Positions 37,130-46,579 are shown, counted from the stretch's first letter. The stretch is DNA of 64,000 nucleotides from Mesobaculum littorinae (GCF_004011175.1 NZ_RQXX01000004.1:186001-250000), one strand, 5' to 3'. Numbers and translations: made by a program. Notes: generated by a model not told the origin, from the sequence alone.

Positions 37130-38116
37130 ATGGCATCAAGACGGCCGAGTGTTGTCGTCACGCGACGTTTGCCGCCCCCGGTCGAGCAGCGCCTGGCCGA
37201 GCTGTTCGACGTCCGGCTGCGCGACACCGACGCGCCGATGACGCGGGCGGAGCTTGCGCAGGCGATGCGCGACGCCGAGGTCCTGGTGCCGTCGGTCACC
37301 GACCGGATCGACGCGGCGCTTCTGGCCCGGGCCGGCGACGCGCTGCGGCTGATCGCGCAATACGGCGCAGGAGTCGACAATATCGACGTCCGCTCGGCCC
37401 GCAGCCGCGGGATCCTGGTTGCGAACACGCCGGGCGTGGTGACGGACGACACCGCCGACATGACGATGGCGCTGATCCTTGCCGTCACCCGGCGCATCCC
37501 CGAAGGGCTGGCCACCATGCAGGCCGGGCGCTGGGACGGCTGGGCACCGACGGCGTTCCTGGGCGGGCGGATCTCGGGGCGGCGGCTGGGGATCCTGGGA
37601 ATGGGCCGGATCGGCCAGGCCGTGGCCTGCCGCGCCCGGGCCTTCGGCATGCAGATCCACTATCACAACCGTTCCCGCCTGCGCCCAGAGGTCGAGACGC
37701 CGCTGGAAGCGACCTACTGGGAGAGCCTCGACGCGATGATCGCGCGGATGGACATCCTCAGCATCAACTGCCCGCACACGCCCGAGACGTTTCACCTGCT
37801 GAACGCGCGGCGGCTGAAGATGGTGAAGCGGAACGCGGTGATCGTGAACACCTCGCGCGGGGAGGTGATCGACGAGAACGCGCTGGTCCGCGGGCTGGCG
37901 GCAGGCGAGATCGCAGGCGCCGGGCTGGATGTCTACGAACAGGGCCAGACGCTGAACCCGCGGCTGCGCGATCTGCCCAACGTGGTGCTGCTGCCGCATA
38001 TGGGGTCGGCCACGCTGGAAGGGCGGATCGAGCAGGGCGAGAAGGTCATCATCAACATCAAGACCTATGCCGACGGCCATCGCCCGCCCGACCTTGTCAT
38101 CCCCGGAATGGTCTGA
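37130..38116 (+). CDS. D-isomer-specific 2-hydroxyacid dehydrogenase
   Basis: A 328-residue NAD(P)-dependent dehydrogenase of the glyoxylate/hydroxypyruvate reductase (GRHPR) type. The nucleotide-binding motif is LGILGMGRIGQAVA, and the catalytic Arg, Glu and His lie in NTSRGEVIDE, the ensuing segment and LLPHMGSAT. It probably reduces glyoxylate or hydroxypyruvate to glycolate or glycerate. A strong GGAGGAGG site precedes the ATG at 37130. An eight-pair hairpin (38103-38126) spans the stop codon. Confidence 0.9.
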   Translation: MASRRPSVVVTRRLPPPVEQRLAELFDVRLRDTDAPMTRAELAQAMRDAEVLVPSVTDRIDAALLARAGDALRLIAQYGAGVDNIDVRSARSRGILVANTPGVVTDDTADMTMALILAVTRRIPEGLATMQAGRWDGWAPTAFLGGRISGRRLGILGMGRIGQAVACRARAFGMQIHYHNRSRLRPEVETPLEATYWESLDAMIARMDILSINCPHTPETFHLLNARRLKMVKRNAVIVNTSRGEVIDENALVRGLAAGEIAGAGLDVYEQGQTLNPRLRDLPNVVLLPHMGSATLEGRIEQGEKVIINIKTYADGHRPPDLVIPGMV

Positions 38117-38126
38117 CGCATTCCGG
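38103..38126 (+). other. Perfect hairpin spanning a stop codon
   Basis: CCGGAATG (38103-38110) and CATTCCGG (38119-38126) with an eight-base loop that holds the TGA of the dehydrogenase gene. Followed by AAAA, so not a classical plus-strand terminator. Confidence 0.4.
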
Positions 38127-38191
38127 AAAATCGAACAAAAGTCTTCACCGCGCGTTCACCTGTCATAGACATATTGGTGAGGAGAGACACC

Positions 38192-38389
38192 ATGAACTGG
38201 GATCAGATCCAAGGTAACTGGAAACAGATGAAGGGCCGCGCCCAGGAACGCTGGGGCGAGCTGTCGGGTGACGAGCTCGATCAGGCCGAAGGCAGCCGTG
38301 AACAGCTGGAGGGGCTGATCCAGGCCCGCTACGGCAAAACGAAGGAAGAGGCCCGGCAGGAAGTCGACCAGTGGGTCGCCGAACACTAG
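38192..38389 (+). CDS. CsbD-family stress protein
   Basis: A 65-residue hydrophilic helical protein: MNWDQIQGNWKQMKGRAQERWGELSGDELDQAEG is the CsbD signature. Such proteins accumulate in general stress and stationary phase, but the biochemical role is unknown. GAGGAG precedes the ATG, and a strong terminator follows, so it is a single-gene unit. Confidence 0.92.
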   Translation: MNWDQIQGNWKQMKGRAQERWGELSGDELDQAEGSREQLEGLIQARYGKTKEEARQEVDQWVAEH

Positions 38390-38423
38390 GCCCCCGCGCC
38401 CTGCCCCTTTGGTAACGAGTTTC

Positions 38424-38451
38424 GGGCCGTCCTTCGGGCGGCCCTATTTTT
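38424..38451 (+). terminator. Intrinsic terminator after csbD-like gene
   Basis: GGGCCGTCC and GGCGGCCC pair around a TTCG tetraloop with one bulged T (38424-38444), followed by TATTTTTAT. A textbook terminator. Confidence 0.88.
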
Positions 38452-38590
38452 ATGTCAGCACCGGTGCTGCAAGCCTCCCCGCACCATCGCACGGCCAGAC
38501 CATGGCACGGTCCGCGATCCATGCGCGGGTCCGGGGAAGGAGCGGAGGCCGGAGCGGGAGACAGAGGCGCACTGCCGGGCGCGGCCGGGC

Positions 38591-39559
38591 CTACCGGATC
38601 AAGGCCATCAGCCGGCGCTCGTCCTCGCGCAGGCCGCGGATCTGCGGCAGGTCCTGCGGCAGGGCCTCCGGGTCCTCGGCCAGGGCGATCACCTCGGGAT
38701 GGATATAGCTGGTCCGGGCGATGGCGGGGGTGTTGGCCAGCCGCTTCGCCGCCGCTTCGGACATGCCCTTGATCGTCACCTTCTCGGCCACCGACGCCTC
38801 GTGCAGCGCCGCGACCGATCCGTTCCAGGTGCGGAAGGTCTTGGCGGTCAGCCGCGCGTTGCCGGTGATCTCGGCCAACCGCCGGTTCACGTGGGTCGAG
38901 GTGACCTCGTGCGCGACGCCCATCTCGTCGACCCATCCGACCAGCTTCGACCCCGGCAGATCGTCGAGGTCGTGCAACACCTTCTGCAGCCGGGCATCGC
39001 GGACCTCGCGCCTGACCTTCAGCCCGCCCTTCGCGGTGAAGGCGAGCGTCAGTCCACGCTTGCCCAGCCGCATGTGCGACCGCTTGAGCGTGGTCGCGCC
39101 ATAGGTGCCGTTCTCCTCGGCATAGCCCGCGTTGCCGATGCGCAGCGACAGCCGGTCGATCATCGCCAGCACCGCGGCCACGGCAAAGTCCAGGTCCCCC
39201 GCCTCGCCCTGCAGATCGCGGGCGATGCGACGGCGGATACCGGGAAGGCGATCGCCGAATTCGGCCAGATCGCCAAACTTGCGGGCCGAGCGGAACTCGG
39301 TCCAGCTGGGGTGATAGCGGTACTGCTTGCGACGCCGTACGTCCCGGCCCGAGGCCTGCAGGTGCCCGTCGGATCGGGGCGAGATCCAGACGTCCTCGTA
39401 GGCCGGGGGGACCGCCAGCGCGGCAAGGCGCCGCCGCTCGGCCCTGTCGTCGATCGTGGTCCCGTCGGGGGCGCGATAGGTGAACCCCCGCCCGCAGCGC
39501 CGCCGGCTGATGCCGGGCCGATCATCAGGGTAATAGACCAGATCGGGGATATCCTGCAT
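38591..39559 (-). CDS. DNA topoisomerase IB
   Basis: A 322-residue eukaryotic/poxvirus-type topoisomerase that relaxes supercoils through a 3'-phosphotyrosine intermediate. The nucleophile is Y285 in IARTSYIHPEV; R140 (SLRIGN), the NGTYGATTLKRSHM core and R243 (KTFRTWNGS) complete the active site. The start at 39557-39559 has no strong ribosome site; an in-frame start at 39616 exists. The family is scattered in bacteria and often moved by transfer, though base use here looks native. Confidence 0.92.
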   Translation of the reverse strand: MQDIPDLVYYPDDRPGISRRRCGRGFTYRAPDGTTIDDRAERRRLAALAVPPAYEDVWISPRSDGHLQASGRDVRRRKQYRYHPSWTEFRSARKFGDLAEFGDRLPGIRRRIARDLQGEAGDLDFAVAAVLAMIDRLSLRIGNAGYAEENGTYGATTLKRSHMRLGKRGLTLAFTAKGGLKVRREVRDARLQKVLHDLDDLPGSKLVGWVDEMGVAHEVTSTHVNRRLAEITGNARLTAKTFRTWNGSVAALHEASVAEKVTIKGMSEAAAKRLANTPAIARTSYIHPEVIALAEDPEALPQDLPQIRGLREDERRLMALIR

Positions 39560-39680
39560 GGCGGCCACTCTGACTGTCGGACGGAAACCGCGCGACGGGC
39601 AGCGGGGTTCCGCCACCCCCGATCACGAGCGCGAGCGCCGCACCGTCACGGGAATTTCTCTTGAAGGCAGGGACGAAAGG

Positions 39681-41498
39681 ATGTCAGGTTTCGACATGTC
39701 GAACCCAGCATTCAAATCATGGGCCCAGAACGCCGCGCGGCTTGTCGCCGTCGCCTCGGGGCGCGAGCCTGCCGACCTGGTGATCCGGGGTGGCCGGGTG
39801 GTCAATGTCCACAGCCGAGAAGTGCTCGATGGCTGGCAGGTGGCGGTTGCCGACGGGCGTTTTGCCTATGTCGGCCCCGATGCCGGCCATTGCGTCGGCG
39901 ACGGCACGCAGGTGATCGAGGCCGAAGGCCGCTACCTGATCCCGGGCCTCTGCGACGCGCACATGCATATCGAGTCAGGCATGCTGACCCCGGCCGAATT
40001 CGCCGCCGCCGTGATCCCGCACGGCACCACCAGCATGTTCACCGACCCGCACGAGATCGCCAACGTGCTGGGCCTGCGCGGCGTGAAGCTCATGCATGAC
40101 GAGGCGCTGATGCAGCCCGTCAACATCTTCACCCAGATGCCCTCCTGCGCGCCCTCGGCCCCGGGACTCGAAACGACGGGACACGAGATCACGCCCGAGG
40201 ACGTGGCCGAGGCGATGGCATGGCCCGGTATCGTGGGCCTGGGCGAGATGATGAACTTTCCCGGCGTCGCGGCGGGCGATCCCAAGATGCTGGCCGAGAT
40301 CGGCGCGACGCAGGAGGCGGGCAAGACGGTGGGCGGCCACTATGCCGCGCCGGACCTGGGCGCGCCCTTCCACGCCTATGCGGCAGGCGGCCCGGCCGAT
40401 GACCACGAAGGCACGTCCGAGGCCGACGCCATCGCGCGGGTGCGTCAGGGGATGCGGGCGATGCTGCGCCTGGGCTCGGCCTGGTACGACGTGGAAAAGC
40501 AGATCACCGCCGTGACGGATAAGGGGCTCGACCCCCGCAACTTCATCCTGTGCACCGACGATTGCCATTCCGGCACGCTGGTGAACGACGGCCACATGAA
40601 CCGCGTCGTCCGCCACGCGATCGCCTGCGGCTGCGACCCGCTGGTCGCGCTGCAGATGGCCACGATCAACACCGCCACCCATTTCGGGCTGGAGCGTGAG
40701 CTGGGCTCTATCGCGCCGGGGCGGCGGGCCGACGTGATCCTGACCTCGGACCTTGCAACCCTGCCGATCGAGCATGTCATCGCCCGGGGGCAGACCGTCG
40801 CCGAAGGCGGTCAGATCCGCGTCGACTGCCCGCATCTCGACTGGCCGAACGACGTACGCACCACGGTGAAGCTGGGCAAGCAGCTTGCCGCCGCGGATTT
40901 CGAGATCCCCGCCCCCGACGGCGCCAAACGCGTGACCGCCAAGGTGATCGGCGTGGTCGAGAACCAGGCGCCGACCGAAGCCCTGACCGCAGATCTTGCC
41001 GTCACGGCCGGCCGGGTGGAGGCCCAAGGCGCAGTCGCGCAGATCGCGCTGGTCGAACGCCACAGGGGCACCGGGGGGGTCACAAATGGCTTCGTGTCGG
41101 GCTTCGGCTACGGGCCGGGCATGGCCATCGCCTCGACCGTCGCGCATGACAGCCACCACATGATCGTCGTCGGCACAGACCGCGCGATGATGGCCGCCGC
41201 CGCGAACCGGCTGGGCGAGGTGGGCGGCGGCGTCACCGTCTGGAAGGACGGCGCCGAGCTTGCCCTGGTCGAACTGCCGATCGCCGGGCTCATGTCCGAC
41301 CGTCCCGCGGCCGAGGTCGCCGCCCGCGCCGACGCCATGGTCGCGGCCATGGGCCAGTGCGGCTGCACGCTGAACAATGCCTACATGCAGCACTCGCTGC
41401 TCGCCCTCGTCGTGATCCCCGCGCTCCGCATATCGGACCTGGGGCTTGTCGACGTGACCAAATTCGAATTGACCGACCTGATCGAGCCCAACACATGA
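39681..41498 (+). CDS. ade: Adenine deaminase
   Basis: Converts adenine to hypoxanthine and ammonia, in purine salvage. The 605 residues are of the AdeC amidohydrolase type: metal-binding LCDAHMHIESGMLTPAEF and the GTTSMFTDPHEIANVLG block, then FILCTDDCHSGTLVNDGHMN, and a C-terminal family domain with GFVSGFGYGPG and HDSHHMIVVG. The ATG at 39681 is used; an in-frame ATG at 39696 is possible. ATGA links it to the AMP nucleosidase gene (four-base overlap). Confidence 0.94.
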   Translation: MSGFDMSNPAFKSWAQNAARLVAVASGREPADLVIRGGRVVNVHSREVLDGWQVAVADGRFAYVGPDAGHCVGDGTQVIEAEGRYLIPGLCDAHMHIESGMLTPAEFAAAVIPHGTTSMFTDPHEIANVLGLRGVKLMHDEALMQPVNIFTQMPSCAPSAPGLETTGHEITPEDVAEAMAWPGIVGLGEMMNFPGVAAGDPKMLAEIGATQEAGKTVGGHYAAPDLGAPFHAYAAGGPADDHEGTSEADAIARVRQGMRAMLRLGSAWYDVEKQITAVTDKGLDPRNFILCTDDCHSGTLVNDGHMNRVVRHAIACGCDPLVALQMATINTATHFGLERELGSIAPGRRADVILTSDLATLPIEHVIARGQTVAEGGQIRVDCPHLDWPNDVRTTVKLGKQLAAADFEIPAPDGAKRVTAKVIGVVENQAPTEALTADLAVTAGRVEAQGAVAQIALVERHRGTGGVTNGFVSGFGYGPGMAIASTVAHDSHHMIVVGTDRAMMAAAANRLGEVGGGVTVWKDGAELALVELPIAGLMSDRPAAEVAARADAMVAAMGQCGCTLNNAYMQHSLLALVVIPALRISDLGLVDVTKFELTDLIEPNT

Positions 41499-42979
41499 CA
41501 GCAGCCGACCCGAAACTTCCCATCATCGCCCCGCCCGCGCCCGACGCCGAAAGCTTTACCGACGCGCGCGCCGCCGTCGCCCGGCTGATCGAGCTTTACG
41601 ATGCCGCGACGGATTTCCTCTGCACAAAGTTTTCGGACGCGGTGCGCGGCGGGCGCCCTTCGTCGCGGTTCCGCGCGTTCTACCCCGAGATCCGGTTCGC
41701 CACGGCCAGCCACGATAGCACCGACAGCCGCCTGTCCTTCGGGCATGTCCCCTCGCCCGGGACCTATTCGACAACGATCACCCGTCCCGACCTGTTCGAG
41801 AACTACCTCATCCAGCAGATCGGGCTTCTGATCGAAAACCACGGCGTGCCGGTCACCGTGGGCCCGTCGAAGACCCCGATGCCGGTGCATTTCGCCGTGG
41901 CCAACGACACCTCGGTCACCGTGCCGCAGGAAGGCGTGCTGGATTTCGCCCTGCGCGACGTCTTCGACGTGCCGGACCTTTCGACCACGCATGACGACAT
42001 CGTCAACGGCTTCGGCTTCACCCACCCGGACGGATCGCTGCCGCTGGCCCCCTTCACGGCGCAGCGCATCGATTATTCGCTCGCGCGCCTGTCGCACTAC
42101 ACCGCGACCCTGGCCGAGCATTTCCAGAACCACGTCCTCTTCACCAACTACCAGTTCTACGTCGACGAGTTCGAGGTCTATGCCCGCGCCATGCTGGCCG
42201 ATCCGGCCAGCGGCTACACCTCCTTCGTCGGCCCCGGCAACGAAGAGATCATCGCCAGCGACGCGCCCCTGCCCCCGGCCGCGAAGATGCCGCAGATGCC
42301 GTCCTACCACCTCAAGCGGGCGGACGGGTCGGGCATCACGCTGGTCAATATCGGCGTCGGACCCTCGAACGCCAAGACGGCGACCGACCACATCGCGGTG
42401 CTGCGCCCGCATGCCTGGATGATGGTGGGCCACTGCGCGGGCCTGCGCAATTCGCAGCGGCTGGGCGATTTCGTTCTGGCCCATGCCTACCTGCGCGAAG
42501 ACCACGTTCTGGACGACGACCTGCCCGTCTGGGTCCCGATCCCGGCCCTGGCCGAGATCCAGGTCGCGCTGGAGGACGCGGTCGAGGCGGTGACCGAGCT
42601 TGAGGGTTACGAGCTCAAACGGATCATGCGCACGGGCACCGTGGCCACCATCGACAACCGCAACTGGGAGCTGCGCGACCAGTCCGGCCCGGTGCAACGG
42701 CTGAGCCAGTCCCGCGCCATCGCGCTCGACATGGAATCGGCGACCATCGCGGCCAACGGGTTCCGCTTCCGCGTGCCCTACGGCACGCTTCTGTGCGTGT
42801 CCGACAAGCCGCTGCATGGTGAGTTGAAGCTGCCCGGCATGGCGTCCGAGTTCTATCGCACCCAGGTCGCGCGCCACCTGCTGATCGGCGTCCGCGCGAT
42901 GGAAACGCTGCGCGACATGCCGCTGGAGCGGATCCATTCGCGCAAGCTGCGGTCGTTCGAAGAGACCGCGTTTCTCTGA
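41495..42979 (+). CDS. amn: AMP nucleosidase
   Basis: Hydrolyses AMP to adenine and ribose 5-phosphate. 494 residues, as in E. coli Amn: an N-terminal regulatory domain (about 10-180, with FYPEIRF and SFGHVPSPGTYSTTITRPDLF) and a C-terminal phosphorylase-like catalytic domain with MMVGHCAGLRNSQRLGDFVLA and IALDMESATIAANG. It overlaps ade by four bases, so the adenine it releases is passed to the deaminase. Confidence 0.95.
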   Translation: MTAADPKLPIIAPPAPDAESFTDARAAVARLIELYDAATDFLCTKFSDAVRGGRPSSRFRAFYPEIRFATASHDSTDSRLSFGHVPSPGTYSTTITRPDLFENYLIQQIGLLIENHGVPVTVGPSKTPMPVHFAVANDTSVTVPQEGVLDFALRDVFDVPDLSTTHDDIVNGFGFTHPDGSLPLAPFTAQRIDYSLARLSHYTATLAEHFQNHVLFTNYQFYVDEFEVYARAMLADPASGYTSFVGPGNEEIIASDAPLPPAAKMPQMPSYHLKRADGSGITLVNIGVGPSNAKTATDHIAVLRPHAWMMVGHCAGLRNSQRLGDFVLAHAYLREDHVLDDDLPVWVPIPALAEIQVALEDAVEAVTELEGYELKRIMRTGTVATIDNRNWELRDQSGPVQRLSQSRAIALDMESATIAANGFRFRVPYGTLLCVSDKPLHGELKLPGMASEFYRTQVARHLLIGVRAMETLRDMPLERIHSRKLRSFEETAFL

Positions 42980-43013
42980 CGGCTTGCCCGCGGCCCGGGC
43001 TTGGGCTCACGCC

Positions 43014-43574
43014 TCAGCCCAGCCTGAGCTCCGCACCGCCCAGCGCGGTGCGGGCGGCCGGGCGCGTCACGCAACGGTCGAGATAGGCCGCAAGCGCGGG
43101 ATAGGGGCCAAGCGGCGTCACCTGCGCGGCCACCCACAGCGAATAGCCCACCTGGCAGTCTGCCCCGGAAAACTCGCTCAACAACCAGTCCGATCCCGCA
43201 AGCCAGTCCTCCAGCAGCCCCAGCGCATCGGCCAGTCGTCCGCTCGCCCCGGTTTCGCTGCGGCGTGCGACGTGCTGCACCAGCGTTTCGGCAAAGTGCA
43301 GCCAGTCCAGCCAGCCGATCCGCGCCGTGGTGCCCGGCGCCCGCCACAACTGCGGCGCTCGGGTTTCGCACAGCCACTCGGTCATCGCGCCGGTTTCGTG
43401 CATCTGCGCCGTGCCGTCACACAGCGAGGGCGGCGGCGAAGGATGCAGCGCAGCGTCGAGCGTCTTCGGCATCGCGAGCGTCACCAGTTCGTAGTCGCAA
43501 CCGATCTCCTCCAGCAGCCAAAGGGTGCGGGAGGATCGCGACAGCGGCGCGTGGTGAAGGGTCAATTCGGTCAT
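43014..43574 (-). CDS. Glutathione S-transferase
   Basis: A 186-residue GST, on the short side. The thioredoxin-like N-terminus begins MTELTLHHAPLSRSSRTLWLLEEIG with a serine-rich active-site loop, and the C-terminal helical domain has LFSEFSGADCQVGYSL-like features (SWLLSEFSGAD in part). The usual E-S pair (NGSxxI-type loop) is degraded to MHETGAMTEWL, and the N-terminal domain is shortened by some ten residues around HPSPPPSL. No clear ribosome site. The function is unknown; it is convergent with amn. Confidence 0.75.
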   Translation of the reverse strand: MTELTLHHAPLSRSSRTLWLLEEIGCDYELVTLAMPKTLDAALHPSPPPSLCDGTAQMHETGAMTEWLCETRAPQLWRAPGTTARIGWLDWLHFAETLVQHVARRSETGASGRLADALGLLEDWLAGSDWLLSEFSGADCQVGYSLWVAAQVTPLGPYPALAAYLDRCVTRPAARTALGGAELRLG

Positions 43575-43836
43575 GCCACGGGAACCTAGCCCGGGCGGGC
43601 ACCGGGACCACAGGGGGGACCACAGGGCGCCGGCGCGCGACCGGACACAGGCGGGGCCGGGCGCCTGTGGCGGCCAGAGGGCGGCGCACGGCGTCACAAT
43701 CCCCATCCGTACTTATGGTCCGGGGCCTGTGGCTGTGCTAGGCCCGGTGCGCCGGACCGGTCAGGTACCGCTTTGGCCGTTGGCACGATGGCTCATATCC
43801 GCATGCTTGCGCTTGATACATTCGAGGGAGGACAAA

Positions 43837-44862
43837 ATGCAGAACTTCATTCCGACACGCCGCGCCGCAATGGCGCTGATCCTTGCGGGCACCGCGCTGA
43901 CCGGGGCGACCGGGCAGGCCGTGGCCCAGGACATCACGCTGGGCGCGCTGCGGCTGACCAGCCACTCGCCGACCTACATCGCGCTGGAACGCGGCTATTT
44001 CGAGGATGAGGGGCTCAACGTCGAACTGGCCTTCTTCGAAAGCTCCGCCGCCATGGCGGTGGGCGTTGCCGGGGGCGATCTGGATTACGGCGTCACCTCG
44101 ATCAGCGGCGGTCTGATGAACCTTGCCCAGAAGGGCGCGGTCAAGGTGATCGGCGGCGCGCTGGCCGAAGATCCCGATGTTCAGGGCCACGTGATCCTTG
44201 CCTCGAACGCCGCATTCGAGGACGGCGTGACCGAACCTGCGCAACTGGCCGGACGCAGTTTCGGCGTCACCACCGCCGGATCGTCGTTCCACTACATGCT
44301 GAGCCGAATCGCCGAGGGCGAGGGCTTCGACATCGCCGACGTGCAGATGAAGCCGCTGCAGAAGGTCGGTGCGATCATCGGCGCGCTCAGCTCGGGCCAG
44401 GTGGATGGCTGGGCGATCCAGCCCAGCATCGGCAAGCGGCTGGTCGAGGAAGGCGCGGCGCACAAGATCGGCGACCTGTCGGACTATGCGCCGGACTATC
44501 AGGTCACCGCCGTCTTCACCTCGACCGGCACCGCCGAGGGTGAGCGCGAGCAGACTGAGGCGTTCCTGCGCGCCCTGTCGCATGGCGTGGCTGACTACAA
44601 CGCCGCCTTCGTCGACGGCACCGCGGACGAGGCCGAGGTCACCGAGTTGACCGAGATCGTCCACCAGTACGTCAGCACCGATGTCGACGACGCCCGCTTT
44701 GCCAAGGACATGGCCGAAGGGTCGATGCGCATCAACGAGGGCCTGTCGCTGTCGACCTCGTCGCTGCAATCGCAGCTGGACTGGATGCAGGACGAAGGCC
44801 TGGTGAGCGGCGACATCACGCTCGAAATGCTGGTCGACCCCTCCTACGTCGAAACCAACTGA
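43837..44862 (+). CDS. ABC substrate-binding protein, nitrate/sulfonate/taurine family
   Basis: A 341-residue periplasmic protein with a signal peptide (about 1-31, ...GATGQAVAQD) and an NMT1/SsuA-like fold (ALRLTSHSPTYIALERGYFEDEGLNVELAFF). It is first in a three-gene importer. Members bind nitrate, alkanesulfonates, taurine or pyrimidine precursors; the ligand here cannot be told. GAGGGAGG lies before the ATG. The 262 bases upstream (43575-43836) contain no gene. Confidence 0.88.
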   Translation: MQNFIPTRRAAMALILAGTALTGATGQAVAQDITLGALRLTSHSPTYIALERGYFEDEGLNVELAFFESSAAMAVGVAGGDLDYGVTSISGGLMNLAQKGAVKVIGGALAEDPDVQGHVILASNAAFEDGVTEPAQLAGRSFGVTTAGSSFHYMLSRIAEGEGFDIADVQMKPLQKVGAIIGALSSGQVDGWAIQPSIGKRLVEEGAAHKIGDLSDYAPDYQVTAVFTSTGTAEGEREQTEAFLRALSHGVADYNAAFVDGTADEAEVTELTEIVHQYVSTDVDDARFAKDMAEGSMRINEGLSLSTSSLQSQLDWMQDEGLVSGDITLEMLVDPSYVETN

Positions 44863-44928
44863 CGGCGCGCGGCCGGCCCACCACCCGGGCCGGCCGCGTC
44901 CTTTCCCCCGCAGCCCCGGAGGCAGGCG

Positions 44929-45696
44929 ATGAAGATCATCGTGGACGAGCTTGGTCACAGCTACGGCGATATCGAGGTGCTGAAAGACATCTCGCTGACG
45001 ATCCCGCAGGGGCAGATCGTCTGCCTCGTCGGACCCTCGGGCTGCGGCAAGTCCACGCTTCTGCGGATGATCGGCGGGCTTGAGCGTCCGACCCGCGGCG
45101 CGGTCCTGACCTCGGGCGCGCCGCCGGCGGAATCTCTGAACCCGCTCACCTACATCTTTCAGCACTTCGCGCTGCTGCCCTGGCGCAGCGTCGCCGACAA
45201 CATCCGTCTGGTGCTGGAAGATCACAAGCTGCCGCGCAAGGAGCAGGAGGCGATCATCGCCGACGTCCTGGCGCGGACACGACTGTCCGAGTTCGGCCAT
45301 GCGCTGCCCAAGCAGCTGTCGGGCGGGATGAAGCAGCGGGTCGCCATCGCCCGCGCGCTGGCCGTGCGCCCGGCCTGCATGCTGATGGACGAACCCCTGT
45401 CCGCCCTCGACAGCCAGACGCGCGAGCTTCTGATGGAGGACTTGGTGTCGCTCTGGTCGCGCGAACCCTTCACCGCGGTCTACGTCACCCACAATCTGGC
45501 CGAGGCGGTGCGGCTGGGCCATCGGATCGTCGTGCTGTCGCGCCGCCCCGGGCGCATCCACCGCATGGTCGACATCGACATCCCCCTGGAGGAGCGGCAC
45601 CTGGGTACGCCCGAGCTTGAGGCCCACCAGGCCGAGCTGTGGGAGATGATGCGCGCCGAAGCCGAAGCCGCCGACATGGAGCTGATCGATGGATGA
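44929..45696 (+). CDS. ABC transporter ATP-binding protein, SsuB/TauB-like
   Basis: A 255-residue ATPase: Walker A GPSGCGKS (35-42), Q-loop YIFQHFALLPWRS, signature LSGGMKQR (130-137), Walker B CMLMDEP (150-156) and H-loop VYVTHNLAEAV. The order of motifs and the R-S-V after the Q-loop match the nitrate/sulfonate branch. GGAGG precedes the ATG. It overlaps the permease gene by eight bases. Confidence 0.93.
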   Translation: MKIIVDELGHSYGDIEVLKDISLTIPQGQIVCLVGPSGCGKSTLLRMIGGLERPTRGAVLTSGAPPAESLNPLTYIFQHFALLPWRSVADNIRLVLEDHKLPRKEQEAIIADVLARTRLSEFGHALPKQLSGGMKQRVAIARALAVRPACMLMDEPLSALDSQTRELLMEDLVSLWSREPFTAVYVTHNLAEAVRLGHRIVVLSRRPGRIHRMVDIDIPLEERHLGTPELEAHQAELWEMMRAEAEAADMELIDG

Positions 45697-46579
45697 CACC
45701 CGCCCCCTGCCCCGCCCCCGGTCACAGGCCGGCCCGGGCCAAACCGCCGTGGCGGGCGACGCCCCGGGTCCTGCGTCGGGTCCTGCGTCGGGCCAGACCC
45801 GGCCGGTGCGTTTTCGCGGCGGCGGGTTCCAGCCCGTGCCGGTGCGCGGTGCGGCGATCGTCGTCTTCGTGGTGCTGATCGCGCTTCTTGAGATCGGCAC
45901 GCGGACGGGGGCGATTTCGAACCTGACGATGCCGCGGCCCTCGGCGGTGGTCGAAACGCTCTGGTCGCTCGCCGCCTCGGGGCGTCTGTGGCAGCACCTT
46001 GCGCCGTCGCTGATGCGGCTGGCCGTGGGCGCCAGCCTCGGCGCCGTGACGGGCATCGCGGTCGGTACCGCGATCGGGCTTTTCAGCTACGCCCGGGCGG
46101 GGCTGGTGCCGCTGATCTCGGCGCTGTTCCCGATACCCAAGATCGCGCTCCTGCCGCTTTTCGTGATCTGGTTCGGCATCGGCGAAAGCTCGAAATACGC
46201 GCTGATCGCCTTCGGCACCTTCACCCCCACCGTCGTCGCCACCTTCGGCGCGGTCGACAGCGTCGACCGGCAGCTGATCCGCATGGGGCAGAGCTTTGGC
46301 CTGTCGTGGTGGTCGATCGTGCGCAAGATCGTGCTGCCCGGCGCCTTTCCCGGCATCCTGTCGGGGCTGCGCGTGTCGATCGCCATCGCAATCATCCTGC
46401 TGGTCGCGGCCGAGATGCTGGGCGCGCAATACGGCATCGGCTCTTACATCCTCGAGGCCGGATCGCTTTACGATCTCGAACGGCTCTTTGCCGGCGTCAC
46501 CATCCTGTCGCTGCTGGGGCTGATCGTCGGCTGGCTGATCGGCCTTGTCGAGCGCCGGTTCCTGACCTGGCGGTCCTGA
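45689..46579 (+). CDS. ABC transporter permease, SsuC/TauC-like
   Basis: A 296-residue inner-membrane permease with about six helices after a proline/alanine-rich N-terminal tail (1-45). The EAA-like cytoplasmic loop is around GQSFGLSWWSIVRKIVLPGAFPGILSGLRVS. It forms the channel with the ATPase upstream, whose gene overlaps it. The N-terminal tail is longer than usual for the family. Confidence 0.9.
   Translation: MDDTRPLPRPRSQAGPGQTAVAGDAPGPASGPASGQTRPVRFRGGGFQPVPVRGAAIVVFVVLIALLEIGTRTGAISNLTMPRPSAVVETLWSLAASGRLWQHLAPSLMRLAVGASLGAVTGIAVGTAIGLFSYARAGLVPLISALFPIPKIALLPLFVIWFGIGESSKYALIAFGTFTPTVVATFGAVDSVDRQLIRMGQSFGLSWWSIVRKIVLPGAFPGILSGLRVSIAIAIILLVAAEMLGAQYGIGSYILEAGSLYDLERLFAGVTILSLLGLIVGWLIGLVERRFLTWRS

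Noticed and set aside
43738-46056. A 772-codon minus-strand frame opposite the ABC transporter genes
   Set aside because: Antisense to three recognisable genes; no family features.
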